Made by a program: the position numbers and the translations under genes
Assembly: GCF_018130065.1 (NCBI RefSeq)
Contig: NZ_JAFCME010000026.1
Span: forward strand, 18,790 to 82,789
Direction: 5' to 3'
Length of the DNA stretch: 64,000 bases
Source of the DNA: Bradyrhizobium sp. AUGA SZCCT0158
GTDB taxonomy: Bacteria > Pseudomonadota > Alphaproteobacteria > Rhizobiales > Xanthobacteraceae
The notes under the pieces: generated by a model
Seen by the model: the letters and a program-made list of their open reading frames with translations, nothing else
Database searches by the model: none
Told to the model about the DNA's origin: nothing
Part shown: positions 33,830 through 42,358 of the stretch, one piece after another
Numbering within the stretch: the stretch's first letter is position 1
Layout of the letters: each line of letters begins with the position of its first letter

Positions 33830-35203
33830 ATGAGATCGGTGTTTTCAGCAACATTGATGGTCTCGGCCACCATTTTCGCGAGCCTGGGATCGTCAGCTCA
33901 GGCCCAGTTGGCGCCGCCGTCGACGGCCGGCGCCAAGCCGAAGCCGGTCACGACGGTGCCGATCCGGCCCGCGCTGCAAAAGCCCGAGGAGACCGCCAAC
34001 GCGATGTCGCAGGCCGAACGACTGGCGCTGCAATCCGACCTCGCCTGGGTTGGCCAGTACAATGGCGCGATCACCGGCGATGTCAGCGAGCGCATGGTCA
34101 AGGCGATCAAGGAATTCCAGAAGAGCCGCGGGGCCAAGGAGACCGGCGTGCTCAATCCGCAGGAGCGCGGCATCCTCGCCGACACCGCCAGGAAGCGACA
34201 GGAAAATGTCGGCTGGAAGATCGTCACCGATCCCCTCACCGGCGTGCGGCTCGGCATTCCCTCCAAGCTTGTGCCGCAGCAGGCCAGCGATGCCAACGGC
34301 ACCAAATGGACGTCACCGACCGGAACCATTCAGATTCAACTGGCGCGGCGCAAGGAAGCGACCCCCACCACGGCCAAGCTCGCCGAGCTGGAAAAGAAGG
34401 AAGCCCAGCGCAAGATCGATTACACGGTGGTGAAGCCGGATTTCTTCGTGCTGTCCGGCCTGCAAGGTCTGAAGAAGTTCTATGTGCGCGGCACCTTCAA
34501 GGGCGATGAGGTCCGCATCCTTACCATCCTCTACGACCAGGCCACGGAAAACACCGTGGAGCCAGTGGTGATCGCGATGTCGAGCGCATTCAACGCGTTT
34601 CCAACCGGCCCGCAGGTCGCAGGCCCCCCGCCGCGCAAGACCGTGGAATATGGCACCGGCGTCGTGGTCAGCGACGACGGCGCGATCATCGCCGACCGCC
34701 AGATCACCGACGGCTGCGTCGCGGTCACGATCGCCGGCTTCGGCAATGCCGACCGTGTGGCCGAGGACAAGGAGCACGATCTCGCTTTGCTGCGCATCTA
34801 TGGCGCGCGCGGACTGAAGCCGCTCAATCTCGCGAGCCCGGCCTCGAAGACGGCGCTCGACCTGACCGGCATTGCCGATCCGCAGAACCAGGGCGGCGGC
34901 GGTGCCGTCAGCAGCGTCAAGGCCTCGGTCGCGCAGCTTGGCGGCAACAGCGACGTCGCGTTGTCGCCGCCGCCCGCGCTCGGCTTTTCCGGTGCGGCCG
35001 CGCTCGACGGCGACGGCAAATTCGCCGGCATCGCGCTGCTGAAGCCGGTGGTCGTCGCAGGACCGGCGAATGGCGCCGCGCAGGCGGTGCTGGTGACATC
35101 AGATGCCGTGCGCGATTTCCTCAAGGCCAATGGCGTCACCGGCGCCAGCGGATCACCGGACGCAAAAGCATCCGTGGTGCGCGTGATCTGCGTGAGGAAG
35201 TAA
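33830..35203 (+). CDS. Exported peptidoglycan-binding/trypsin-like protein, probably inactive
   Basis: 457-residue secreted protein. A signal peptide (residues 1-25, ending SSAQAQ) precedes a PG_binding_1 domain (about 58-115: QSDLAWVGQYNGAITGDVSERMVKAIKEFQ region), a middle segment and a trypsin-like domain (about 275-440: GTGVVVSDDGAIIA). Aligned by eye with DegP-type proteases, the triad reads Gln291 in place of His (ADRQITDG), Asp317 (EHDLALLRI) and Ser387 (GFSGAAALD, in place of GNSGGP). Without His it would not hydrolyse peptides. A binding or scaffold role is inferred. Alone on its strand. Confidence 0.82.
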   Translation: MRSVFSATLMVSATIFASLGSSAQAQLAPPSTAGAKPKPVTTVPIRPALQKPEETANAMSQAERLALQSDLAWVGQYNGAITGDVSERMVKAIKEFQKSRGAKETGVLNPQERGILADTARKRQENVGWKIVTDPLTGVRLGIPSKLVPQQASDANGTKWTSPTGTIQIQLARRKEATPTTAKLAELEKKEAQRKIDYTVVKPDFFVLSGLQGLKKFYVRGTFKGDEVRILTILYDQATENTVEPVVIAMSSAFNAFPTGPQVAGPPPRKTVEYGTGVVVSDDGAIIADRQITDGCVAVTIAGFGNADRVAEDKEHDLALLRIYGARGLKPLNLASPASKTALDLTGIADPQNQGGGGAVSSVKASVAQLGGNSDVALSPPPALGFSGAAALDGDGKFAGIALLKPVVVAGPANGAAQAVLVTSDAVRDFLKANGVTGASGSPDAKASVVRVICVRK

Positions 35204-35210
35204 ACCTAAT

Positions 35211-36887
35211 TTACGCCAGCCCGAACCTCACACCGGCGCGCGCGAGGCCGCCCGCGATGCCGATCGGTGTGCCGTCGGCTCGCCAGCAGGCTGCGCCCGA
35301 CATCCGGCCGTCGTCATGAAACTGGATTGCGTTCATGCCACCGGCCACCGTCGGCACCGCCTGCACTCGGTGACCCATGGCTGTGAGTTTGGCGCGAACG
35401 CTTTCCGGCACCGCCGATTCCACCTCAAGCGCATTGCCCTCGGTCCAGACCCGCGGCGCCTCGACGGCTTCCTGCAGGCTCATGCCATGGTCGATCAGAT
35501 TGATCAGCGCCTGCATCGCGCTCGGAAAGATCCGCTTTCCGCCGGGCAGGCCGAGCGCATAGACCAGCTTGCCGTCGCGCAGCGCCATCATTGGCGACAT
35601 CGAGGTGGTGACGCGCTTGCCCGGCGCCAGCGACAGCGCATGACCGGGCCGGGGATCGTAGAGGTTCATGTAATTGTTCGGCACGGCGCCAAGACCGGGG
35701 ATCATGATCTTGGCGCCGAACAGATTGTTGATGGTCTGCGTGGTCGCGACCACGTTGCCACACGCATCCGCCGCCGTCATATGCGTGGTGTGCGCGCCTT
35801 CGAGCTGCGCGACACGGGCGCTCCATGGCTGCGCGCGGTCCGCATCGACCGCGCGGCGGCGCTCCGCGGCATAGGCCTTCGACGTCAGCCGTTCCACCGG
35901 TACGTTGACGAAATCCGGATCGCCGCTCGCCGCTGCGCGGTCGGCGAATGCGATCTTCAGCACTTCGGCGAGGTAGTGGATCGTTTCCGCCGAGCCGAAC
36001 CCAAGTCGGGCGATATCGTAGCCTTCGAGAATGTTGAGCATCTGCGCGATGTGCACGCCGGAGGCCGCGGGCGGCGGTGGCCCCATAATTTGCCAGCCGC
36101 GATAGTCGGCGCGGATTGGCTGGCGCTCGACGGTCCTGTAGGTGGTGAGGTCTTCACGGCTGATGAAGCCGCCGTTCGCCTTCATGTAATCGACCAGGAT
36201 ATCGCCGAGCGGCCCCTGATACAGCGCCGCTGCGCCATGCTGCGAAATGTACGTCAGCGTTTCCGCATATTCCGATTGCACCACCCGCTCGCCGGGTTTC
36301 AGCGGCGTCCCCTTCGGCAGAAAAACCGCCGAAATCGCCTTGTCCTTCAGCATCTCAGCCGCGCTGTCGCTGATGCATTCGTGCAGATAGGGCGTCGCGG
36401 CATAGCCCCGCGCGGCGTGCTTGATTGCCGGCTGCATCACATCGGCAAGGCTCATGGTGCCGAATCGTTGCAGCGTCTCGCACCAGGCCTTCAGCGAGCC
36501 CGGTGTTGCGACCGCTTTCGGGCCGTTGAGGTTTTCGCTGCCGACGGTATCGAACACGTCATGCGCCGAACCCGGCTTTGATCTGTAGGTGTCGGGACGA
36601 ACCGAAAGCGGCACGGAACTCTGGCCATCGATGAAGCGATGGCTGCCATCCGCAAGCCTGATATGCGCCATGCCGCCGCCGATGATGCCGACCATCATCG
36701 GCTCGACCACCGTCAGCGTGAACAGCGTCGCAATCGCCGCATCGATGGCGTTGCCGCCGGCCGCCAGCATCTCGGCTCCCGCGCTCGAGGCCAGCGGATG
36801 ATTGCTCACCACCATGCCGCGGCTGGAAGTCGCCGGCTGCTTCTGACATTGAAAAGTGGTGGCCGCGCGATCCCGCCAGTTAGTCAT
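35211..36887 (-). CDS. ggt: Gamma-glutamyltransferase
   Basis: Ntn-hydrolase that self-cleaves and transfers or hydrolyses gamma-glutamyl groups, e.g. of glutathione. The catalytic nucleophile is Thr367 in HTTHMTAAD, preceded by the glutamate-binding segments. The large subunit begins NHPLASSAGAEMLAAGGNAIDAAIA. The ATG at 36887 gives 558 residues; a longer frame into mutM is not supported. There is no N-terminal signal peptide, unlike classical periplasmic GGTs, so a cytoplasmic location is possible. It lies 49 nt downstream of mutM. Confidence 0.92.
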   Translation of the reverse strand: MTNWRDRAATTFQCQKQPATSSRGMVVSNHPLASSAGAEMLAAGGNAIDAAIATLFTLTVVEPMMVGIIGGGMAHIRLADGSHRFIDGQSSVPLSVRPDTYRSKPGSAHDVFDTVGSENLNGPKAVATPGSLKAWCETLQRFGTMSLADVMQPAIKHAARGYAATPYLHECISDSAAEMLKDKAISAVFLPKGTPLKPGERVVQSEYAETLTYISQHGAAALYQGPLGDILVDYMKANGGFISREDLTTYRTVERQPIRADYRGWQIMGPPPPAASGVHIAQMLNILEGYDIARLGFGSAETIHYLAEVLKIAFADRAAASGDPDFVNVPVERLTSKAYAAERRRAVDADRAQPWSARVAQLEGAHTTHMTAADACGNVVATTQTINNLFGAKIMIPGLGAVPNNYMNLYDPRPGHALSLAPGKRVTTSMSPMMALRDGKLVYALGLPGGKRIFPSAMQALINLIDHGMSLQEAVEAPRVWTEGNALEVESAVPESVRAKLTAMGHRVQAVPTVAGGMNAIQFHDDGRMSGAACWRADGTPIGIAGGLARAGVRFGLA

Positions 36888-36936
36888 GGTGTTTCCTGTT
36901 TCTTTGTTGTTGTACGGCAGGGGCGCGTGGCGCGTT

Positions 36937-37821
36937 TTACTTCTGGCATTTCGGGCACCAGAAGGTCGAGCGGCCGTTCTGGACGAAGCGCCGCACGATG
37001 CCGCCGCAGCGCGCGGTCTGGCATTTCTCGCCTTCGCGGTCATAGACCTGGAACGAGTGCTGGAAATAACCGAGCTCGCCTGAGGTCTGGCGATGGTCGC
37101 TGATCGAGGAACCACCGGCCTTGATCGCCTGGTTCAAGACATCGTGGATCGAGCCGACCAGGCGCTTGGCGTGTTCGGTCGGTTCGGCCTTCTTCGTCGC
37201 CAGGGTTGCGGCGAGCCGGCGCGGCGACAGATGGGCGCGATAGAGCGCTTCGCAGACATAGATATTGCCAAGTCCCGCCACCACGCGCTGGTCGAGCAAA
37301 GCGGCCTTCAGGCTGGTCTTCTTGTTGTGGCAGGATTGCGCGAGCATCAACGCGTCAAATTCATTGCCGAGCGGTTCGGGACCGAGCCCTTTCAGCAGCG
37401 GCTCATCCTCCAGCGCGTTGCGGGCGATAATCTTCATGTAACCGAAGCGGCGCGGGTCGTTGAACACGACAGAGGCGCCCGATGACATGTGGAACACGAC
37501 ATGATCATGGGCGCGGTCTTCGCTGCGCGGGAGATGGAATTGGCCGGGTGTATTCTTGCTGCCGCCGTTTTCCAGCACGCGAAACGAGCCGGACATGCCC
37601 AGGTGCATCAGCAGCACGTCGCCCGAGGTCAGGTCCGCCATCAGATATTTGGCGCGGCGGCCAAGGCCGGTCACGGTCTGGCCCTCCAGCCGCGCGATAA
37701 AGTCTTTTTGAAAGGGAAACCGCAGATCTTTCCGCCGGGCTTCCGCCTTGACGATTTTGGCCCCCTCCATGGCGGGTTGCAGGCCGCGGCGGACGGTCTC
37801 AACTTCGGGTAATTCAGGCAT
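36937..37821 (-). CDS. mutM: Formamidopyrimidine-DNA glycosylase
   Basis: Bifunctional glycosylase/AP lyase excising 8-oxoguanine and formamidopyrimidines. The catalytic N-terminus PELPEVETVRRGL (Pro2) is intact from the ATG at 37821, giving 294 residues. The helix-two-turn-helix is in AALLDQRVVAGLGNIYVCEAL, with a C-terminal zinc finger (CQTARC and CPKC). Frames open upstream are rejected because Pro2 must follow the initiator Met. Divergent from ubiE by 79 nt. In many rhizobia the genes downstream of mutM lead to rpsT-dnaA; here it is ggt. Confidence 0.97.
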   Translation of the reverse strand: MPELPEVETVRRGLQPAMEGAKIVKAEARRKDLRFPFQKDFIARLEGQTVTGLGRRAKYLMADLTSGDVLLMHLGMSGSFRVLENGGSKNTPGQFHLPRSEDRAHDHVVFHMSSGASVVFNDPRRFGYMKIIARNALEDEPLLKGLGPEPLGNEFDALMLAQSCHNKKTSLKAALLDQRVVAGLGNIYVCEALYRAHLSPRRLAATLATKKAEPTEHAKRLVGSIHDVLNQAIKAGGSSISDHRQTSGELGYFQHSFQVYDREGEKCQTARCGGIVRRFVQNGRSTFWCPKCQK

Positions 37822-37900
37822 GCAGGTATTCACCTTATGAAGGTGACGTGATAGCGCCATTGCGGCGGGCGCGCTATGGTCAGGCCATGGAGATAAGTTG

Positions 37901-38662
37901 ATGGATCGGCCGGACCAAACGACGCATTTTGGCTTCAGGGACGTCCCCCTTGGGGACAAGCAGACGCTGGTGAACGACGTGTTTCACAGCGTGGCGTCGC
38001 GCTATGATTTGATGAACGATCTGATGTCGGCGGGCCTGCACCGGGCCTGGAAAGACATCATGATCAACAAGCTCAATCCGCCGAAGGGCGATGCGCCGTT
38101 CGCACTGCTGGATGTTGCCGGCGGCACCGGCGACATCGCGTTCCGCGCCGCCAAGGCGGCAGGCACGGGCTTCCACGCCACGGTCTGCGACATCAATACC
38201 GAGATGCTCGGCGTCGGCCGCAACCGTGCATTGGCGCGGCATCTCGACCAGCAGGTTTCGTTCGTCGAGGGCAATGCCGAGGCGCTGGAATTTCCGGATC
38301 GCACGTTCGACGCCTATACGATCGCGTTCGGCATCCGCAACGTGCCGCGGATCGATGCCGCGCTGAAGGAAGCCTATCGCGTGCTCAGACCCGGCAGCAG
38401 ATTCCTGTGCCTGGAATTCTCCACCGTCGATGTGCCCGGGCTCGACCGGCTCTATGACTTTTTCTCGTTCAAGGTGATCCCGCCGCTCGGCCGCGCCGTG
38501 ACCGGCGACGCCGAGTCCTACCAATACCTCGTTGAATCGATCCGGAAATTTCCGAGACCCAACGCCTTTGCCGAGATGATCAGCGCCGCCGGCTTTTCGC
38601 GGGTGAAATGGGAAAGCCTGTCCGGCGGTATCGTGGCGCTGCATTCGGGCTGGCGTTTGTGA
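37901..38662 (+). CDS. ubiE: Ubiquinone/menaquinone C-methyltransferase
   Basis: SAM-dependent C-methyltransferase of ubiquinone synthesis. UbiE motifs: VFHSVASRYDLMNDLMSAGLHR, SAM site LLDVAGGTGDIAFRAA, and GIRNVPRIDAALKEAYRVLRPG. 253 residues from the ATG at 37901; a TTG one codon earlier is in frame. The stop overlaps the GTG start of ubiB, so they form one operon with coaBC and dut downstream. Confidence 0.96.
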   Translation: MDRPDQTTHFGFRDVPLGDKQTLVNDVFHSVASRYDLMNDLMSAGLHRAWKDIMINKLNPPKGDAPFALLDVAGGTGDIAFRAAKAAGTGFHATVCDINTEMLGVGRNRALARHLDQQVSFVEGNAEALEFPDRTFDAYTIAFGIRNVPRIDAALKEAYRVLRPGSRFLCLEFSTVDVPGLDRLYDFFSFKVIPPLGRAVTGDAESYQYLVESIRKFPRPNAFAEMISAAGFSRVKWESLSGGIVALHSGWRL

Positions 38663-40233
38663 TTTCTGCGGCGACCCACATCGCGCGGCTCGTCCGCGCC
38701 GGCTTTGTGTTCGCACGCGAGGGCGTGTTCGGCGTGGTCGATCCGAGCCTGGTGCCGCCACCCGGGCAACTGGCGCTCAAACTGGCGCGGATCATCGAGC
38801 GGCCCGGCGCCAAATCCGGCCCGCGGCTGTCGCGGGCGCTGACCCGGCTTGGTCCCGCCTATCTCAAGCTCGGACAATTTCTCGCAACACGGCCCGACGT
38901 GGTCGGCGTCGCGATGGCGCGCGACCTGGAAGCCCTGCAAGACCGGCTGCCGCCGTTTTCACAGATCGAGGCCGAGGCCGTCATTGCGACATCGCTGGAA
39001 CGCCCTGTGGCGCAGGCGTTTGCGAGCCTCGGGCCGTCGGTCGCCGCAGCTTCGATCGCGCAGGTGCATCGCGGCGAAGTCGCACGCGATGGCGTTCGTA
39101 AATCGGTCGCTGTCAAGGTGCTACGCCCCAATGTCGCCATGCGTTTCCGCCGCGACCTCGCTGATTTCTTCTTTGTCGCGCACAATGCCGAAGCGCATTC
39201 GGCTGAAGCGCGCCGGCTGCGGCTGATCGAGGTCATCAACACGATGTCGCGCTCGGTCGCGATGGAGATGGACTTGCGGCTGGAAGCGGCCGCGATGTCC
39301 GAGATGGCGGAAAATACGCGCGACGATCCGGATTTCCGCGTGCCGGCCGTGGATTGGGACCGCACCACCCACAACGTGCTGACGATGGAGTGGATCGACG
39401 GCATCGCGCTCAACGACCACGCGCGCCTCGCACAAGCGCAGGTCGACCTGCCCGATCTCGGGCGCAAGGTGATCCAGAGTTTCCTGCGCCACGCGCTGCG
39501 CGACGGCTTCTTCCATGCCGACATGCACCCCGGTAATCTGTTCCTGGATGACACCGGCCGGCTGGTCGCCGTCGATTTCGGCATCATGGGCCGGCTTGGC
39601 CCGAAGGAGCGGCGCTTCCTCGCCGAAATTCTTCTGGGCTTCATCACACGCGACTATCGCCGCGTCGCCGAGGTGCATTTCGAGGCCGGCTATGTGCCGG
39701 GCCATCACTCGGTGGAGAATTTCGCGCAGGCGATCCGCGCCATCGGCGAGCCGATCCACAACCGCATCGCCGAAGACATCTCGATGGCGAAGCTCCTGAC
39801 CTTGCTGCTCGAGGTCACCGGGCTGTTCGACATGCAGACCCGCCCCGAACTGATCCTGCTGCAAAAGACCATGGTGGTGGTCGAAGGGGTGGCGCGCGGT
39901 TTCGATCCCAAGCTCGATATCTGGACGGTCGCCGATCCCGTTGTGCGCGAATGGATCGAGCGCAATCTCGGACCCATAGGCCGCATCCAGGGCGCGGTGT
40001 CCGGCGCGGGCGATCTTGGCCGCGTGCTGACGGGCCTGCCGGCCATCGCCACGCGCTCGGTGGCGGTGCTGGAGCAACTGGAGAAGATGACCCGGGAGGG
40101 CGTCACGCTGTCGCCGGAGACGATTGCGGCGCTGGGCAGGGCCGAGGGGCGCAAGAGCCGCTGGCGCACCGTGGCGCTCTGGATCATCGCGGCGACCTTC
40201 ATCGGGATTCTAGTGGCCGTCCGGCAAATATGA
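38659..40233 (+). CDS. ubiB: UbiB-family ubiquinone biosynthesis ATPase/kinase
   Basis: Atypical protein kinase-like (ABC1/ADCK) protein needed for ubiquinone synthesis. The KxGQ motif appears as LKLGQFLATRPDVVG, the Ala-rich loop as AAASIAQVHRG, the catalytic/metal motifs as MHPGNLF and DFGIMGRL. The C-terminal 25 residues (WRTVALWIIAATFIGILVAV) are a membrane anchor. GTG at 38659 overlaps the ubiE stop (GTGA) and gives 524 residues; an in-frame ATG 51 nt upstream within ubiE is possible but less likely. Confidence 0.95.
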   Translation: MISAATHIARLVRAGFVFAREGVFGVVDPSLVPPPGQLALKLARIIERPGAKSGPRLSRALTRLGPAYLKLGQFLATRPDVVGVAMARDLEALQDRLPPFSQIEAEAVIATSLERPVAQAFASLGPSVAAASIAQVHRGEVARDGVRKSVAVKVLRPNVAMRFRRDLADFFFVAHNAEAHSAEARRLRLIEVINTMSRSVAMEMDLRLEAAAMSEMAENTRDDPDFRVPAVDWDRTTHNVLTMEWIDGIALNDHARLAQAQVDLPDLGRKVIQSFLRHALRDGFFHADMHPGNLFLDDTGRLVAVDFGIMGRLGPKERRFLAEILLGFITRDYRRVAEVHFEAGYVPGHHSVENFAQAIRAIGEPIHNRIAEDISMAKLLTLLLEVTGLFDMQTRPELILLQKTMVVVEGVARGFDPKLDIWTVADPVVREWIERNLGPIGRIQGAVSGAGDLGRVLTGLPAIATRSVAVLEQLEKMTREGVTLSPETIAALGRAEGRKSRWRTVALWIIAATFIGILVAVRQI

Positions 40234-40236
40234 TTG

Positions 40237-40263
40237 CAATGCATGCATCCTATGCTAGCATTG
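40237..40263. promoter_or_regulatory. 27-bp operator-like inverted repeat before RHH-coaBC
   Basis: Arms CAATGCATGCA (40237-40247) and TGCTAGCATTG (40253-40263), 9 of 11 bp symmetric, with a 5-nt spacer. It starts 4 nt after the ubiB stop and ends 25 nt before the coaBC start. Antitoxins with RHH domains bind such repeats upstream of their own genes. Confidence 0.6.
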
Positions 40264-40288
40264 ACATCATGCCTGCCTGGAGCGACCC

Positions 40289-41752
40289 ATGGCCAGCCTC
40301 ACCATCCGAAAGCTCGACGACGCCGTAAAGGCCTATTTGCGGCTGCGATCCGCCGGCAACGGCCGTTCCGTGGAAGAGGAAGTCCGGGTCATCCTGGGCG
40401 AACTCATCCAGGGCCGCCCCGATTTTCCCGGCTCGCCGTCTGCCTCCATGGCGTCGCCTGCGGAAGCCTCCGCGCGCGCGCCGGCGATCGCCGATGCGGC
40501 CAATCAGGCCAGCGTCACGCTGATCATCGGTGGCGGCATCGCCGCCTTCAAATCGCTCGAACTGATCCGGCGGCTGAAGGAGCGGCGCATCGAGGTGCGC
40601 TGCGTGCTGACCAAGGCGGCGCAGCAATTCGTCACGCCGCTGTCGGCGAGCGCGCTGTCGCATGAGCGCGTCTATACCGACCTGTTCGACCCCGGCAGCG
40701 AATTCGACGCCGGTCACATCCGCCTGGCGCGTGAATGCGATCTGATCGTGGTCGCACCGGCGACGGCCGACCTGATGGCGAAGATGGCGCATGGCCATGC
40801 CGACGATCTCGCCAGCGCTATCCTGCTGGCTGCCGACAAGCCGATCCTGCTGGCGCCGGCGATGAACCCCTTGATGTGGAACAACGCCGCCACCCGCCGT
40901 AACGTGCTGCAGCTGCGGCGCGACGGGGTCACCATGATCGGCCCCAATGCCGGCGAGATGGCCGAAACCAACGAGGCCGGCGTCGGACGGATGTCCGAGG
41001 CCGTGGAAATTGCCGCTGCCGCCGTAGACATCCTGCGCCCGCCGCGCCCGCGTCCGCTATTGGGAAAACGCGTGCTGATAACAGCGGGCCCGACCCATGA
41101 GCCGATCGATCCGGTGCGCTATATCGCCAACCGCTCGTCGGGCAAGCAGGGGTTTGCGATCGCCGCCGCGGCGCAGGCCGCGGGCGCCGACGTGACGCTG
41201 GTGTCCGGCCCGGTGGACTTGCGCGATCCCGCAGGGGTGACGGTGATCCGGGTCGAATCGGCGCGCGACATGCTGCACCGGGTCGAGGCCGCATTGCCGG
41301 CGGATATCGCGATCTTCGCCGCCGCCGTGGCCGACTGGCGCGTCGCCAATGAGGGCGAGCAGAAATTGAAGAAGACATCGGCCGGCATGCCGCCGCTGCA
41401 GCTGGTCGAAAATCCCGACATCCTGGCTACGATTTCAAAAATGAAGGACAAGCGGCCGCCGCTGGTGATCGGCTTCGCCGCCGAGACCGAGCATCTGATC
41501 GAAAATGCCAAAGCCAAGATCGCGCGCAAGGGCTGCGACTGGATCGTCGCCAATGACGTGTCGCCGGCAACCGGCGTGATGGGCGGCGACCGCAACACCG
41601 TGCACCTGCTGCAGCGCGCCGGCAAAGAAATCGGCGCCGGTAACATTGCAGTGGACAATATTGAAGTGGACTCCTGGCCGGTCATGACGAAAGAACAGGT
41701 CGCGACCGAACTGGTGGCGCGGATCGCAAAATCACTGGAGAAGAATTCGTGA
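40289..41752 (+). CDS. coaBC: CoaBC with N-terminal ribbon-helix-helix (FitA/VapB-like) domain
   Basis: Bifunctional phosphopantothenoylcysteine synthetase/decarboxylase of coenzyme A synthesis. Residues 1-45 (MASLTIRKLDDAVKAYLRLR, then SAGNGRSVEEEVRVILGELI) resemble the FitA-type RHH antitoxin. A 25-residue linker follows, then the CoaC flavoprotein (about 75-245, ASVTLIIGGGIAAFKSLELI, PAMNPLMWNNAA) and CoaB (about 255-480, LITAGPTHEPIDPVRYIANR, SSGKQGFAIA). The 487 residues are in one frame. GGAG at 40279-40282 favours the ATG at 40289; an internal ATG at residue 54 could start a plain CoaBC. dut overlaps the end (GTGA). No toxin gene adjoins. Confidence 0.93.
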   Translation: MASLTIRKLDDAVKAYLRLRSAGNGRSVEEEVRVILGELIQGRPDFPGSPSASMASPAEASARAPAIADAANQASVTLIIGGGIAAFKSLELIRRLKERRIEVRCVLTKAAQQFVTPLSASALSHERVYTDLFDPGSEFDAGHIRLARECDLIVVAPATADLMAKMAHGHADDLASAILLAADKPILLAPAMNPLMWNNAATRRNVLQLRRDGVTMIGPNAGEMAETNEAGVGRMSEAVEIAAAAVDILRPPRPRPLLGKRVLITAGPTHEPIDPVRYIANRSSGKQGFAIAAAAQAAGADVTLVSGPVDLRDPAGVTVIRVESARDMLHRVEAALPADIAIFAAAVADWRVANEGEQKLKKTSAGMPPLQLVENPDILATISKMKDKRPPLVIGFAAETEHLIENAKAKIARKGCDWIVANDVSPATGVMGGDRNTVHLLQRAGKEIGAGNIAVDNIEVDSWPVMTKEQVATELVARIAKSLEKNS

Positions 41753-42207
41753 GCGCAACGGTCAAGGTCGACATCATGCAATTGCCGCACGCCGAGGGCC
41801 TGGCGCTGCCGGCCTATCAGAGCGCGGACGCCGCGGGGCTGGATCTGCTGGCGGCGGTGCCGGCGGAAACGCCGCTGATCCTCACCCCGGGCAAATATGC
41901 GATGGTGCCCACCGGCCTTGCCATCGCCTTGCCCAGGGGATTCGAGGCACAGGTGCGGCCGCGCTCGGGGCTGGCGGCAAAGCACGGCGTCACCGTCCTC
42001 AATACGCCCGGCACGGTGGATGCGGATTATCGCGGCGAGATCAACGTGATCCTGATCAACCATGGCGAGGCGCCGTTCCCGATCCGGCGCGGCGAACGCA
42101 TCGCGCAGATGGTGATCGCGCCGGTCACGCAGGCGCAACTGGTCCAGGTCGACACGCTATCGACCACGGACCGCGGCGCCGGCGGTTTCGGCTCGACCGG
42201 GCGCTGA
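41749..42207 (+). CDS. dut: dUTP diphosphatase
   Basis: Trimeric dUTPase hydrolysing dUTP to dUMP, keeping uracil out of DNA. All five family motifs are visible: SADAAGLDLLAA, PRSGLAAKHGV, GTVDADYRGEINVILIN, RRGERIAQMVI, and the C-terminal RGAGGFGSTGR arm. 152 residues, GTG start at 41749 overlapping the coaBC stop. Confidence 0.97.
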   Translation: MSATVKVDIMQLPHAEGLALPAYQSADAAGLDLLAAVPAETPLILTPGKYAMVPTGLAIALPRGFEAQVRPRSGLAAKHGVTVLNTPGTVDADYRGEINVILINHGEAPFPIRRGERIAQMVIAPVTQAQLVQVDTLSTTDRGAGGFGSTGR

Positions 42208-42241
42208 GCGGGAGCGTTATCCGCCCATTTTTGCACAGCCA

Positions 42242-42305
42242 GATTCACGTTCACGGTCTGGACTCTTACCCACGGAGTCACGTTGGGGATACTCTCACTC
42301 GATTC
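42242..42305. promoter_or_regulatory. Cluster of four GANTC sites upstream of divL
   Basis: GATTC at 42242, GACTC at 42261, GAGTC at 42275 and GATTC at 42301, all in the 151-bp dut-divL spacer. GANTC is the target of the cell-cycle DNA methyltransferase CcrM in alphaproteobacteria. Regulation by methylation is inference. Confidence 0.5.
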
Positions 42306-42358
42306 GTGCACGGCGGGGGTTAGCGCCGGGCCTGAAGTCGTGCGTTCTGGGGCAAATC

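Noticed and set aside
37822..37900. Chromosome origin near mutM/ubiE
   Set aside because: No DnaA-box cluster or AT-rich region in the 79-bp spacer; dnaA, rpsT and hemE are absent.
40289..40430. A complete toxin-antitoxin locus
   Set aside because: Only the antitoxin-type domain is present, fused in frame to coaBC; no PIN or other toxin gene is upstream or downstream.
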